Shown here: positions 44,483 to 53,306 of the stretch, one piece after another
Layout: each line of letters begins with the position of its first letter
How positions within the stretch are numbered: the stretch's first letter is position 1
NCBI RefSeq assembly: GCF_023148685.1
Contig: NZ_JAHXNL010000001.1
Span: forward strand, 186,001 to 250,000
DNA from: Georgenia sp. EYE_87
GTDB taxonomy: Bacteria; Actinomycetota; Actinomycetes; Actinomycetales; Actinomycetaceae
DNA length: 64,000 bases
Reading direction: 5' to 3'
Made by a program: the position numbers and the translations under genes
Notes under the pieces: model-generated
What the model saw: only the letters and a program-made list of their open reading frames with translations
Database searches by the model: none
Told to the model about the DNA's origin: nothing

Positions 44483-44991
44483 GCGTCGGCATCCTCCGCC
44501 CGGGCAGCGCGGCGCCCGAAGACCAGCGGCGCCACCAGCCACCCGAGGATGATGACCACCAGCACGGCGCCCGCGACCCCGATCGCGGTCGACCGGGCCC
44601 CGACGACGTCGAAGATGAGCAGCACGGTGCCGACCACCACCAGGGCGAGCGAGGCGAGCCCGGCGAGCGCGATCGTGTGGCCGGTCCGCACCGTCGTCCT
44701 CTTGAGGCGGCGCCCGAAGAGCAGCCGGTGCAGGCTGACCGGGGCGATGACCAGGACGGTGGTGAGGGCCGCGAGCAGGACCAGGGTGAGGTACATGCCG
44801 ACCTGGACGTCGTCGAGGTCGGCGAAGCGCGGCTGGAACGGCAGGGTGAGCAGGAAGCCCGTGAGCAGCTGGACGCCGGTCTGGGTCACGCGCAGCTCCT
44901 GCAGGAGCTCGTTCCAGTTGCGGTCGGCACGTTCGTCGGGCGTCTCGTGGCGGCCCTTGCTCGTCCCGGCCGTCCGATGATCGGCGTCCAC
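44479..44991 (-). CDS. DUF6328 family membrane protein
   Basis: A 170-residue protein. The N-terminus is charged (RNWNELLQELRVTQTGVQLL), followed by four hydrophobic spans, and PFQPRFADLDDVQVGMYL lies between the first and second. This matches DUF6328, which is common in Actinobacteria and has no known function. GAGGAGG precedes the GTG. First gene of the operon with arfB and the winged-helix protein. Confidence 0.85.
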   Translation of the reverse strand: MDADHRTAGTSKGRHETPDERADRNWNELLQELRVTQTGVQLLTGFLLTLPFQPRFADLDDVQVGMYLTLVLLAALTTVLVIAPVSLHRLLFGRRLKRTTVRTGHTIALAGLASLALVVVGTVLLIFDVVGARSTAIGVAGAVLVVIILGWLVAPLVFGRRAARAEDADA

Positions 44992-45067
44992 CCGTCCCCT
45001 CCTCGGTCCTCGACCGCTCCAGCGTAGGACCGGCCGCGTCCGCGAGCGCGGCGGCGTGCCGCGCGGG

Positions 45068-45955
45068 TCACGCCCGCCCGGCGGCCGGCACCCGCACCAC
45101 CACGACCGCCGGGGCGCGGTGCAGCACCCCGCGGGCGACCGACCCCAGGCGCACCGCCCGGAGGCCGCGCCTGCCCCGGCTGCCGACCACGACGACGCAG
45201 GCCTGGGCCGCGACCGTGACGAGGGCCTCGACCGGGTGCTGACGCGGGAAGAGCGGTTCCACCGGGACGCCGGGGTAGCGTCGCTCCCACGCCGCGAGCT
45301 CCGAACGGAAGCGGCCCTGGGTCGTCCTGGTGGCCTCCTGCAGCAGCGTCAGCACGCGGTCGTCGGCGTACGCGGGCGGCACTGACTCGTGCTCGACCGC
45401 CAGGACGGCCAGCAGGCCGGTGCCGCGGCGCAGCGCCTCCTCGAAGGCGTACTCCAGCACCTCGGGGGCGTCGCCGGACGGGTCGACGCCGACCGCGACC
45501 GGTCCGCCGTCCTCGGGCGCCTGCTCGCGGACCACCAGCACGGGGCCGTGCGCGTGCGCCGCCACCTTCTGCGACACCGACCCGAGCAGCTGGCCGGCGA
45601 CCCGTCCGAGCCCGCGGGCGCCGATGACCACGATGGCGGCCCGCTCCGAGGCCTCCACCAGGACGACGGCGGGGTCGTCGACGACCACCTGCCCGGTCAC
45701 GGTCACCCCGCCGTGCTCGGCACGGACCTGGTCGACGGCGTCGGCGACGACCCGTTCGGCCACGGACATGGCCCCGGTCTCCGGGGCGAACTCCCACCCG
45801 TGGGCCTGGCTGAGCCATGGGAACGCGTGGACGACGTGCAGCACGGTCCTCCGCCGCCCGGCCTCCCGGGCGGCGAGCTCGAGCGCGCGCGCGGCGCGGG
45901 CGGAGCCGTCGACGCCGACCACGACCGCGCCCTCGGGAACGTCCAGTGCGTCCAT
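45068..45955 (-). CDS. Universal stress protein with two tandem Usp domains
   Basis: A 295-residue protein with two Usp domains (residues about 8-148 and 155-293). Domain 1 has VVVGVDGSARAARAL and GARGLGRVAGQLLGSVSQKV, and domain 2 has VAVGVDPSGDAPEVL and VGSRGRRGLRAVRLGSVARG; the G-x2-G-x9-G-(S/T) ATP-binding motifs are present in both. CAGACT ends 6 nt before the ATG at 45955, a possible leaderless -10. Confidence 0.9.
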   Translation of the reverse strand: MDALDVPEGAVVVGVDGSARAARALELAAREAGRRRTVLHVVHAFPWLSQAHGWEFAPETGAMSVAERVVADAVDQVRAEHGGVTVTGQVVVDDPAVVLVEASERAAIVVIGARGLGRVAGQLLGSVSQKVAAHAHGPVLVVREQAPEDGGPVAVGVDPSGDAPEVLEYAFEEALRRGTGLLAVLAVEHESVPPAYADDRVLTLLQEATRTTQGRFRSELAAWERRYPGVPVEPLFPRQHPVEALVTVAAQACVVVVGSRGRRGLRAVRLGSVARGVLHRAPAVVVVRVPAAGRA

Positions 45956-46055
45956 GGCCCGAGTCTGCCGCCGCCGCCAGGGCGACACGCCGGACTTCGG
46001 GCCCCGGCCCCGTGCGCCGGCGGGGCGGCGGCACCGGGGTGGCTAACCTGCCCTG

Positions 46056-48668
46056 GTGACCACCACCGCGAACCTCACCCGCGCGGAGGCCGCCGAGCGG
46101 TCCGACCGCCTCACCGTCCGCGACTACCGCGTCGAGCTCGACCTCGGTGGCGCCCGCGACCTCCGGCGTGCCACCTTCGGCTCCACGACGACCGTCCGGT
46201 TCGCGTCGAGCGGGTCCACGACCTTCCTGGACTTCCTCGGCGAAGTGCGCTCCGTCGTCGTCAACGGGCGCGAGCTCGACGCCGCCGCGTGCTACGACGG
46301 CGCCCGCATCACGCTGGACGGGCTGGCTGCCGAGAACGAGGTCACGGTCGTCGCGGAGGCGGCGTACTCGCGCTCCGGGGAGGGGCTGCACCGGTTCGTC
46401 GACCCCGCCGACGGCGAGACCTACCTCTACACCCAGTACGAGCCGGCGGACTCCCGGCGCGTCATGGCCGTGTTCGAGCAGCCGGACCTCAAGGCGTCCT
46501 TCAGCTTCACCGTCGTCGCGCCAACCGGGTGGCGGGTCCTGTCCAACCAGCCCGCGGCCCGGTCGGAGGACCGCGGCGACGGCACCGTGCGCACCTCGTT
46601 CGGTCCGACCCCGCCGGTGTCGAGCTACCTCACCGCCGTGGTCGCCGGGCCCTACCACCGGGTGGACGGGCACTGGTCGGGCGTGCTCGCCGACGGCGGC
46701 ACCCTCGACATCGAGCTCGGGGTGCTGTGCCGGGCCTCGCTGGCCGAGCACCTGGACGCGGAGGAGATCCTGACGGTGACGCGCCAGGGTCTGGACTTCT
46801 TCCACCAGCACTTCGGGACCCCGTACCCCTGGGGCAAGTACGACCAGGTCTTCGTCCCCGAGTACAACCTGGGCGCGATGGAGAACCCCGGCTGCGTCAC
46901 CTTCACCGAGTCCTACGTGTTCCGCTCGGCCGCCACCCGCGCCCAGCACCAGGGCCGCGCCAACACGATCCTGCACGAGATGGCCCACATGTGGTTCGGC
47001 GACCTCGTCACCCCGCGGTGGTGGGACGACCTGTGGCTCAAGGAGTCCTTCGCCGACTACATGGGCGCGCACGCCTCCGTCGCCGCCACCGAGTTCACCG
47101 GCGCCTGGGTCTCCTTCGCCAACCGGCGCAAGGCCTGGGCCTACACCCAGGACCAGCTGCCCACCACCCACCCCGTGGTCGCGGACATCCCGGACCTGGA
47201 GGCGGCGAAGCAGAACTTCGACGGCATCACCTACGCCAAGGGTGCGGCCGTGCTGAAGCAGCTGGTCGCCTACGTGGGCACCGACGCGTTCTTCGCCGGC
47301 GCGCGCCGGTACTTCGCCGAGCACGCCTACGGCTCGACGACCCTGCCCGACCTCCTCGCCGCGCTCGAGGCCACCTCGGGCCGCGAGCTGGGGGAGTGGA
47401 GCAGGCTCTGGCTGCAGACGGCCGGCACCCCCACCCTGCGCGCGGAGCTCACGACCGGGGGCGAACGGATCGTCTCGCTGGACGTCCACCAGAGCGGCAC
47501 CGACCCACGAACCGGCCAGGCGGTGCTCCGCCCGCACCGGCTCGCCGTCGGTCTCTACGACCTGACGGAGCCCGACGGCGCGGTCGCCCTGACCCGCACC
47601 CACCGGTTCGAGGTCGACCTCACGGGCGAGAGCGCGGGGGTGCCCGGTGCGGCCGGCCTGCCCCGCCCGGCGCTGGTGCTGGTCAACGACGACGACCTCA
47701 CGTACGGCAAGGTCCGGCTCGACGCCGACTCCCTCGCCACGGTCCGCGAGCACCTCGGGGACCTGCGCGAGCCCCTGGCCCGCTCGCTCGTCTGGGCCGC
47801 CCTGTGGAACGCCACCCGCGACGCGCTCCTCCCCGCCGGCGACTACCTCGACCTGGTCCTGCGGCACGGTCCGGCCGAGACCGACAGCGCCGTCCTCGGC
47901 GGCCTCACGGTCAACGCCAGCACCGCCGTCGAGCTCTACGCCCCGCCCGCCCTGCGCGACGAGCTCCGGGTACGCCTCGGGCAGGGCTCGTTCGGCCACC
48001 TGCGCGACGCCGAGCCGGGTTCCGACGGCCAACTCGTCTGGGCCCGCTCGCTCGCGCGGGTGGCCGCCACCACGCCGGCCGCCGCGCCGCGGCTGCGCGG
48101 GCTCCTCAACGGTTCGGAGGCGGTGCCCGGCCTGCCCCTGGACCCCGAGCTGCGCTGGGCGCTGTGGCAGGCGCTCGCCGCCCTCGGCGCGGCCAGCCTC
48201 GACGAGCTCGACGAGGAGCTCGCCCACGACCGCACCGCCGACGGCGCCACCCAGCACCTCGCGGCCGTCACCAGCCTGCCCGACGCCGACGTCAAGGCGG
48301 CGTCGTGGGAGACGCTGATGACCCCGGGGGCGCTGAGCAACGACCATGTGGACGCCACGCTGACCGGGTTCACCCAGCCGTGGCACCGCGAGCTGACCGC
48401 ACCCTTCACCGAGCGGTACTTCGACGCCCTCCGCCAGATCTGGGAGCGGCACAGCATCGAGATCGCGAGCCGGCTCGTCCGGCGCCTCTACCCGGGCCAC
48501 CAGGACGCCGTGGCGGGCCGGGCCCCCCAGGACGACCCGGTCGTGCTGCGCACCACCGCGTGGCTGGAGGAGAACGCCGACGCCCCCGCAGCCCTGCGCC
48601 GGCTGGTCGTCGAGGCCCGCGACCAGCTGCTGCGGTCCCTGCGCGCCCAGGAGGCCGCGCGGCCCTGA
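46056..48668 (+). CDS. pepN: Aminopeptidase N (M1 family zinc metallopeptidase)
   Basis: An 870-residue cytosolic aminopeptidase of the actinobacterial PepN type. The exopeptidase motif GAMEN is at residues 273-277, the zinc motif HEMAH at 307-311 and the third ligand E330 (LWLKESF). A catalytic tyrosine is expected in GITYAKGAAVLKQL or slightly after it. The C-terminal ERAP1-like helical domain is complete. TAACCT (46044-46049) ends 6 nt before the GTG, a clear leaderless arrangement; no ribosome-binding site exists. Confidence 0.95.
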   Translation: MTTTANLTRAEAAERSDRLTVRDYRVELDLGGARDLRRATFGSTTTVRFASSGSTTFLDFLGEVRSVVVNGRELDAAACYDGARITLDGLAAENEVTVVAEAAYSRSGEGLHRFVDPADGETYLYTQYEPADSRRVMAVFEQPDLKASFSFTVVAPTGWRVLSNQPAARSEDRGDGTVRTSFGPTPPVSSYLTAVVAGPYHRVDGHWSGVLADGGTLDIELGVLCRASLAEHLDAEEILTVTRQGLDFFHQHFGTPYPWGKYDQVFVPEYNLGAMENPGCVTFTESYVFRSAATRAQHQGRANTILHEMAHMWFGDLVTPRWWDDLWLKESFADYMGAHASVAATEFTGAWVSFANRRKAWAYTQDQLPTTHPVVADIPDLEAAKQNFDGITYAKGAAVLKQLVAYVGTDAFFAGARRYFAEHAYGSTTLPDLLAALEATSGRELGEWSRLWLQTAGTPTLRAELTTGGERIVSLDVHQSGTDPRTGQAVLRPHRLAVGLYDLTEPDGAVALTRTHRFEVDLTGESAGVPGAAGLPRPALVLVNDDDLTYGKVRLDADSLATVREHLGDLREPLARSLVWAALWNATRDALLPAGDYLDLVLRHGPAETDSAVLGGLTVNASTAVELYAPPALRDELRVRLGQGSFGHLRDAEPGSDGQLVWARSLARVAATTPAAAPRLRGLLNGSEAVPGLPLDPELRWALWQALAALGAASLDELDEELAHDRTADGATQHLAAVTSLPDADVKAASWETLMTPGALSNDHVDATLTGFTQPWHRELTAPFTERYFDALRQIWERHSIEIASRLVRRLYPGHQDAVAGRAPQDDPVVLRTTAWLEENADAPAALRRLVVEARDQLLRSLRAQEAARP

Positions 48669-48694
48669 CGCGCCGCCCGACCGAAGGAGAACCC

Positions 48695-49852
48695 GTGGCC
48701 CTCACCCGAACCCTGCTCGTCGTGCTCGCCGGGGACGCCGGCTCGCGGCTCGAGTCGCTGACCGCCCGGCGGGCGAAGCCTGCGCTGCCATACGGCGGGA
48801 CGCACCGGCTCATCGACTTCACGCTCAGCCACGCCGCCAACAGCGGCATCTCGGACGTCTGGGTGGTCGAGCAGCACCACCCGCTCTCGGTCACCGAGCA
48901 CCTCGCCGGCGGGCGCCCGTGGGACCTGGACCGCACGCGCGGCGGGCTGCTGGTGCTCGGGCCGGAGCCGGGCGAGCCGGTCGCCGGGACCGCGGACGCG
49001 CTGTGGCGGCGGGCCGGCGCGATCCGGGCCCACGAGCCCGAGGTCGTGCTGCTCGCCCCGGCGAGTGCGGTCTACCGCATGGACTTCACCGACGTCGTCG
49101 CCCGGCACCTGAGCGCCGGGGCGGCCCTGACGATGGTGACGACCCGCCGCGACGGCGACCTGCCCCTCCGCGGCGTCGTCCAGGTGCAGGAGGGACGGGT
49201 CACGGACTACGCGAGCCGGCCGGAGCACCCCCGCGGCGACCTCGTCGCCACCGGGGTGGTCGCGTTCGACCCGGCGGCCCTGCTCGCCGGGCTCGAGGAC
49301 GTGCGGTCGGCCCGCGGCGCCGACGGCCTCGGCGACCTCGGCGACCACCTGCTCCCTGCGATGGTGGGACGCGGCGCAGCCGTCGAGCAGCGCCACCAGG
49401 GCTACTGGGCCGAGGTGGGCACCGTGGAGGAGTACTGGAAGGTCCACATGGATCTGCTCGACCGCCCGCCGTTCGACCTGGACGACCCAGCGTGGCCCGT
49501 CACCACCCGCGTCCGCCGTCACGGCGCCGCGCGGGTGCCCGGCGCCGGGCACGTCGAGGACGCGCTGCTCGGGCCCGGCGCCCTCGTCGAGGGCACCGTG
49601 CGGCGCAGCGTGCTCGGCGCCGGCGTGCGGGTGGCGGCCGGTGCGGAGGTGGTGGACTCGGTCCTGCTCGACGACGTCCGCGTGGGGCCGGGCGCCGTCG
49701 TGCGCCGGTCGGTGGTCGACGAGGGGGCGCGGGTGCGCGGCCGCGCCGAGGTCGGGGGAGCCGCGGAGGGCGACCGTGTCGCGCTGGTCGCGGCCCACGC
49801 CGTCGTCCACCCCCGCAAGCGGGTGCCGGCGGGCGGGCGGTACCCGGAGTGA
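48695..49852 (+). CDS. GlgC-like nucleotidyltransferase (glucose-1-phosphate adenylyltransferase family)
   Basis: A 385-residue protein with an N-terminal nucleotidyltransferase fold (RAKPALPYGGTHRLIDFTLSH, GTADALWRR, EVGTVEEYWKVHMDLLDRP) and a C-terminal left-handed beta-helix. The nucleotide-binding loop LAGGxGxRLxPLT reads LAGDAGSRLESLT, and the GVVxxD region is GVVQVQEG, so it is a divergent member. GAAGGAGA lies before the GTG. It may synthesise another nucleotide sugar, or be a regulatory paralogue; no other glycogen gene is near. Confidence 0.82.
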   Translation: MALTRTLLVVLAGDAGSRLESLTARRAKPALPYGGTHRLIDFTLSHAANSGISDVWVVEQHHPLSVTEHLAGGRPWDLDRTRGGLLVLGPEPGEPVAGTADALWRRAGAIRAHEPEVVLLAPASAVYRMDFTDVVARHLSAGAALTMVTTRRDGDLPLRGVVQVQEGRVTDYASRPEHPRGDLVATGVVAFDPAALLAGLEDVRSARGADGLGDLGDHLLPAMVGRGAAVEQRHQGYWAEVGTVEEYWKVHMDLLDRPPFDLDDPAWPVTTRVRRHGAARVPGAGHVEDALLGPGALVEGTVRRSVLGAGVRVAAGAEVVDSVLLDDVRVGPGAVVRRSVVDEGARVRGRAEVGGAAEGDRVALVAAHAVVHPRKRVPAGGRYPE

Positions 49853-49941
49853 CGCGCCCCGCCGGCTGCCGGGCGTGAGCGGCGCCGCGGCGTAGGGTTG
49901 ACGGTCGCCGGGCACGTGCCCGCCCGCAGGAGGAGAGACGT

Positions 49942-50823
49942 TTGCCTAAGAAGTGGTCCACCCAGACCGAGCTCGGGAAGCTGTTCGGGCTCACCGCCCG
50001 GCAGATCGGCACGCACCTGAGCGAGCTCGGGCTCAAGGACGGCAGCGGCGCCACGGAGAAGGCGCTGGCCGGCGGGCTGGCTGCCGAGCGCACCCTGAAG
50101 GACGGCACCCCGTTCTTCGTCTGGCACGGCGAGCAGGTGCCCGTGCTGCTGCGCGAGAAGGGTCTCACCCCGGCCGAGCCGGGCGCGCCGGCGCGCACCG
50201 GCAAGACCGCGGTCGCCGTCGACGAGCCGCCGCGCCCCACCGACGGCTACGACAAGGTGATCGCCACCGACGGGTCGGCGCTCGGCAACCCCGGCCCGAC
50301 CGGCTGGGCGTGGGTGGACCAGACCACGGGCGAGACCGGCTCCGGCGGGCTGCCGCACGGCACCAACAACATCGGCGAGCTCCTCGCGCTGCGCGAGGGG
50401 CTGCGCCACGCCGGACCGGACGGGGCCCTGCTGGTCCGGGCGGACTCCCAGTACGTCATCAACATCGCCACCAAGTGGGCCAAGGGCTGGCGCCGGCGCG
50501 GGTGGCGCAAGGGGGACGGCAAGGTCCCGGAGAACCTCGAGCTGGTCAAGGAGATCCTCGAGCTGCTCGAGGCGCGCCGGGGCCGCACCGACTTCGAGTG
50601 GGTCCGCGGGCACACCGGCGACGTGCACAACGAGCGGGCCGACGAGCTCGCCGTCGCGGCCGCGAAGGCCGCCACGACAGGCGGCGCGCCGGTGGGAGCC
50701 TCCTCGACCGCGGCCTCCTCGACCTCGGAGCCCTCGGGTGGCGTCGCCTCCGCCGGCGCGACCGCGGCGGGCGGGCCGGACGCCGTCGTGCCGGACACGG
50801 AGGAGCCGGTCACGCTCTGGTGA
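49942..50823 (+). CDS. rnhA: Ribonuclease HI with N-terminal helix-turn-helix-like domain
   Basis: A 293-residue protein. Residues 1-75 form a small helical domain (KWSTQTELGKLFGLTARQIG), and RNase HI follows with the complete catalytic set D110, E146, D168 and D234 and the helper histidine H224 (VRGHTGDVHNERADELAV). It cleaves RNA in RNA-DNA hybrids. The last 55 residues are a low-complexity Ala/Ser/Thr tail. The start is TTG 49942 with AGGAGGAGA at the correct distance; TAGGGT at 49893-49898 is a likely -10. The inactive paralogue is at 10966-11709. Confidence 0.93.
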   Translation: MPKKWSTQTELGKLFGLTARQIGTHLSELGLKDGSGATEKALAGGLAAERTLKDGTPFFVWHGEQVPVLLREKGLTPAEPGAPARTGKTAVAVDEPPRPTDGYDKVIATDGSALGNPGPTGWAWVDQTTGETGSGGLPHGTNNIGELLALREGLRHAGPDGALLVRADSQYVINIATKWAKGWRRRGWRKGDGKVPENLELVKEILELLEARRGRTDFEWVRGHTGDVHNERADELAVAAAKAATTGGAPVGASSTAASSTSEPSGGVASAGATAAGGPDAVVPDTEEPVTLW

Positions 50824-50897
50824 CCGGCCACCCCGGCTGAGCGAAGCAGGACCTCGCTGCCCGGCTGCACCGGCGCGGGCAGGACCTCCCCGCCCGG

Positions 50898-51887
50898 CTA
50901 CATCAGCGAGGGCATGACCTCGCGCTCGAAGAGCTCGATGGAGTCGGTGGTGTACGCGGCGTCCGCGAAGTAGAAGATGCCGTAGGACATGCCCTGCGCC
51001 TTCAGCGCGGACAACTTCTCGACCACCTGCTCGGGAGTGCCATGGGCGGGCATGCCGCGGAAGCCGCGGAGCTGCTTCTCCACGTGGTCCTCGTCCATGT
51101 GCGGGCTCAGCCTCGCCACCAGCTCGTCGGTGCGCTCGCGCACCTCGGCCTCCGTGGAGCCGATCAGGACGTTGTAGTTGGCCGATCGCGTGATCTGGTC
51201 GAAGTCCGTCCCGACCGCGGCGCAGTGCTCGCGCAGGATGGCGCTCTTGCGGGCGAAGCCCTCGGGCGTGCCGTCGAAGTTGGTGTAACGGGCGTGCTGC
51301 GCGGCGATCCGGAGCGTGACCTTCTCGCCGCCGCCGGCGATCCACAGCGGGACCCCGCCCGGCTGGAGCGGCAGCGGACGGCAGATCGCGCCGTCGACGT
51401 CGTAGTGCTCGCCGTGGAACGTCGCGACCCCCTGGCGCCACGCCTGCTCGAAGATCTGCACGCCCTCCTCGAGCATCTTCAGCCGCACGCCAGCCCGGGG
51501 GAAGCCGTAGCCGTAGGCGCGCCACTCGTGCTCGTACCAGCCGGCGCCGATGCCCATCTCCAGGCGTCCGCCGCTGATGTGGTCGATCGTCGCCGCCACC
51601 TTGGCCAGGTACATCGGGTTGCGGTACGCCATGCACGTGCACATCTGGCCCAGCCGCACGCGGTCGGTGCTCGCCGCGAGCCCCGCCATGAGGGACCACG
51701 CCTCGTGGGTCGCCTCCTCGCTCGGGACCGGCGTGGTGTGGAAGTGGTCGTAGACCCACACGGACTCCCACAGCTCGCCCGCGTCCGCGCGGCGGGCCAG
51801 CGAGACCATGGTCGGCCAGTGCTGGGAGTCGTCGATGCCCGCCAGGTCGAAGCGCCAGCCCTGCGGGAGGAAGAGTCCGAATCTCAT
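50898..51887 (-). CDS. LLM-class flavin-dependent oxidoreductase (F420-type)
   Basis: A 329-residue luciferase-like monooxygenase-fold protein (MRFGLFLPQGWRFDL; WESVWVYDHFHTTPVPSEE; GRLEMGIGAGWYEHEWRAYG). The last segment is typical of F420-dependent members, common in Actinobacteria. The substrate is unknown. TACGCT (51895-51900) ends 7 nt before the ATG, so the mRNA is probably leaderless. Confidence 0.88.
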   Translation of the reverse strand: MRFGLFLPQGWRFDLAGIDDSQHWPTMVSLARRADAGELWESVWVYDHFHTTPVPSEEATHEAWSLMAGLAASTDRVRLGQMCTCMAYRNPMYLAKVAATIDHISGGRLEMGIGAGWYEHEWRAYGYGFPRAGVRLKMLEEGVQIFEQAWRQGVATFHGEHYDVDGAICRPLPLQPGGVPLWIAGGGEKVTLRIAAQHARYTNFDGTPEGFARKSAILREHCAAVGTDFDQITRSANYNVLIGSTEAEVRERTDELVARLSPHMDEDHVEKQLRGFRGMPAHGTPEQVVEKLSALKAQGMSYGIFYFADAAYTTDSIELFEREVMPSLM

Positions 51888-51972
51888 GGGCGACAGCGTA
51901 TGGCGCGCCCGGCGAGGCGGCGCGCCGCGCCGGCTCGGGCGGGCCGCTGGCCCGGGAGTCCGGGCGGGCGCT

Positions 51973-52599
51973 TCAGCCCGGCAGCCGCGGCCCGTCACTC
52001 GCGTGCCGGAGCGGACCGGCCGTGCGGGCGGCGATCCGGCGCCGCACCGCGAGCACGAGCAGGACCACGACGACGACGACGAGGAGCGCCACCAGCGCGG
52101 GCAGCAGCACCGAGACCAGCACCAGGGCAACGGAGGAGACGTCCTCCGCGGCGGAGACGACGGGCGCGCCGGCGCCCGCGGTCACGGTGTTGACCGCCGG
52201 ACGGGCCACGGCCTTGGTGGTGTGGGTGGTGAGCGCGAGCAGCACGCCCAGCACTATCGGTACCCACTGCCAGTCCTGCAGCAGTGAGCCGGGATCGGCG
52301 ACCGCGGCGGTCTCCGAGGCGGAACCGGCGGCGAAGACGATGCCGCCGGCGGCGGGCCGCACCGCCGTCTGCAGCACGTCGTTGACCGAGTCGACCACCG
52401 GGATCTTGTCCGCGACGACCTCGACGGCCAGCAGGACGCCGAGCACGACCAGGGCCGGGGTGCTCTCCAGCCAGCCCCAGCCCGCCGGGAGGGCCAGCAG
52501 GTCGGTGTAGCGGGAGAGCAGGCCCAGCCCGATCAGCGGGACGTACGCGTTGAGGCCGGCGGCCATCGCCATCCCGGACCCCGTGAGCAGCTCCAGCAC
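51973..52599 (-). CDS. DUF4126 family membrane protein
   Basis: A 208-residue membrane protein (MAMAAGLNAYVPLIGLGLLSR; EVVADKIPVVDSVNDVLQTAVRP; then alanine/valine-rich spans). The KIPVVDSVND segment identifies DUF4126, function unknown. The start GTG 52599 is chosen because the hydrophobic N-terminus begins there. It faces away from the CDP-alcohol phosphatidyltransferase gene with 95 bp between. Confidence 0.85.
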   Translation of the reverse strand: MLELLTGSGMAMAAGLNAYVPLIGLGLLSRYTDLLALPAGWGWLESTPALVVLGVLLAVEVVADKIPVVDSVNDVLQTAVRPAAGGIVFAAGSASETAAVADPGSLLQDWQWVPIVLGVLLALTTHTTKAVARPAVNTVTAGAGAPVVSAAEDVSSVALVLVSVLLPALVALLVVVVVVLLVLAVRRRIAARTAGPLRHASDGPRLPG

Positions 52600-52694
52600 G
52601 CGAGCAGGGTCCCACGGCGGGGTGTGCGGCGCTCGGCGCAACGCGCGCGCCGACAACCGCCCCCGGTGACAGCGGCGCCGCATAGGCTGGGGCG

Positions 52695-53306
52695 GTGAGC
52701 ACGAGGACGCCCCAGAGCCAGGCGGGCAGAGAGGTCGCCGACCGGGTCTGGACCGTCCCGAACGTGATCTCCGCAGTGCGCCTGCTGCTCGTGCCCGTGT
52801 TCGGGGTCCTCATCCTCAACGAGCAGGACGTCGCCGCGCTCGTCGTGCTGGTGGTCGCCGGCGCGAGCGACTGGTTCGACGGCGTGATCGCCCGGCGGTT
52901 CAACCAGACGAGCCGTCTGGGGCAGCTCCTCGACCCCGCCGCCGACCGTCTCTACATCTTCGTGACTCTCGTGGGCCTCGCCTGGCGCGATCTCGTGCCG
53001 TGGTGGCTGGTGATCGTCATCGTCGCCCGGGACGTCGTGCTGGCGGGTCTGCTGCCGATCCTCACCCGGCACGGCTACGGTCCGCTGCCCGTCCACCTCG
53101 CCGGCAAGGCCGGGACCTTCGCGCTGATGTACGCCTTCCCGCTCCTCCTGCTCGCCGGCGTCCCCGGGACGGTGGGGGTGCTGGCCTGGACCTTCGGGTG
53201 GGCCAGCGCCTGGTGGGGCGTCGGGCTGTACTGGTTCGCCGCCCTGCTCTACGTGGAGCAGGTGGTCCGCATCGTGCGCCAGGACCGCGGTCGCACCCGC
53301 CCATGA
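52695..53306 (+). CDS. CDP-alcohol phosphatidyltransferase (PgsA2-like)
   Basis: A 203-residue membrane enzyme with the full CDP-alcohol transferase motif DWFDGVIARRFNQTSRLGQLLDPAAD (D-x2-DG-x2-AR-x8-G-x3-D-x3-D). It makes a phospholipid such as phosphatidylglycerophosphate. It opens the block equivalent to M. tuberculosis Rv1822-Rv1830, in which Rv1822 is PgsA2. TAGGCT (52683-52688) ends 6 nt before the GTG: leaderless. The stop overlaps the next start (ATGA). Confidence 0.92.
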   Translation: MSTRTPQSQAGREVADRVWTVPNVISAVRLLLVPVFGVLILNEQDVAALVVLVVAGASDWFDGVIARRFNQTSRLGQLLDPAADRLYIFVTLVGLAWRDLVPWWLVIVIVARDVVLAGLLPILTRHGYGPLPVHLAGKAGTFALMYAFPLLLLAGVPGTVGVLAWTFGWASAWWGVGLYWFAALLYVEQVVRIVRQDRGRTRP

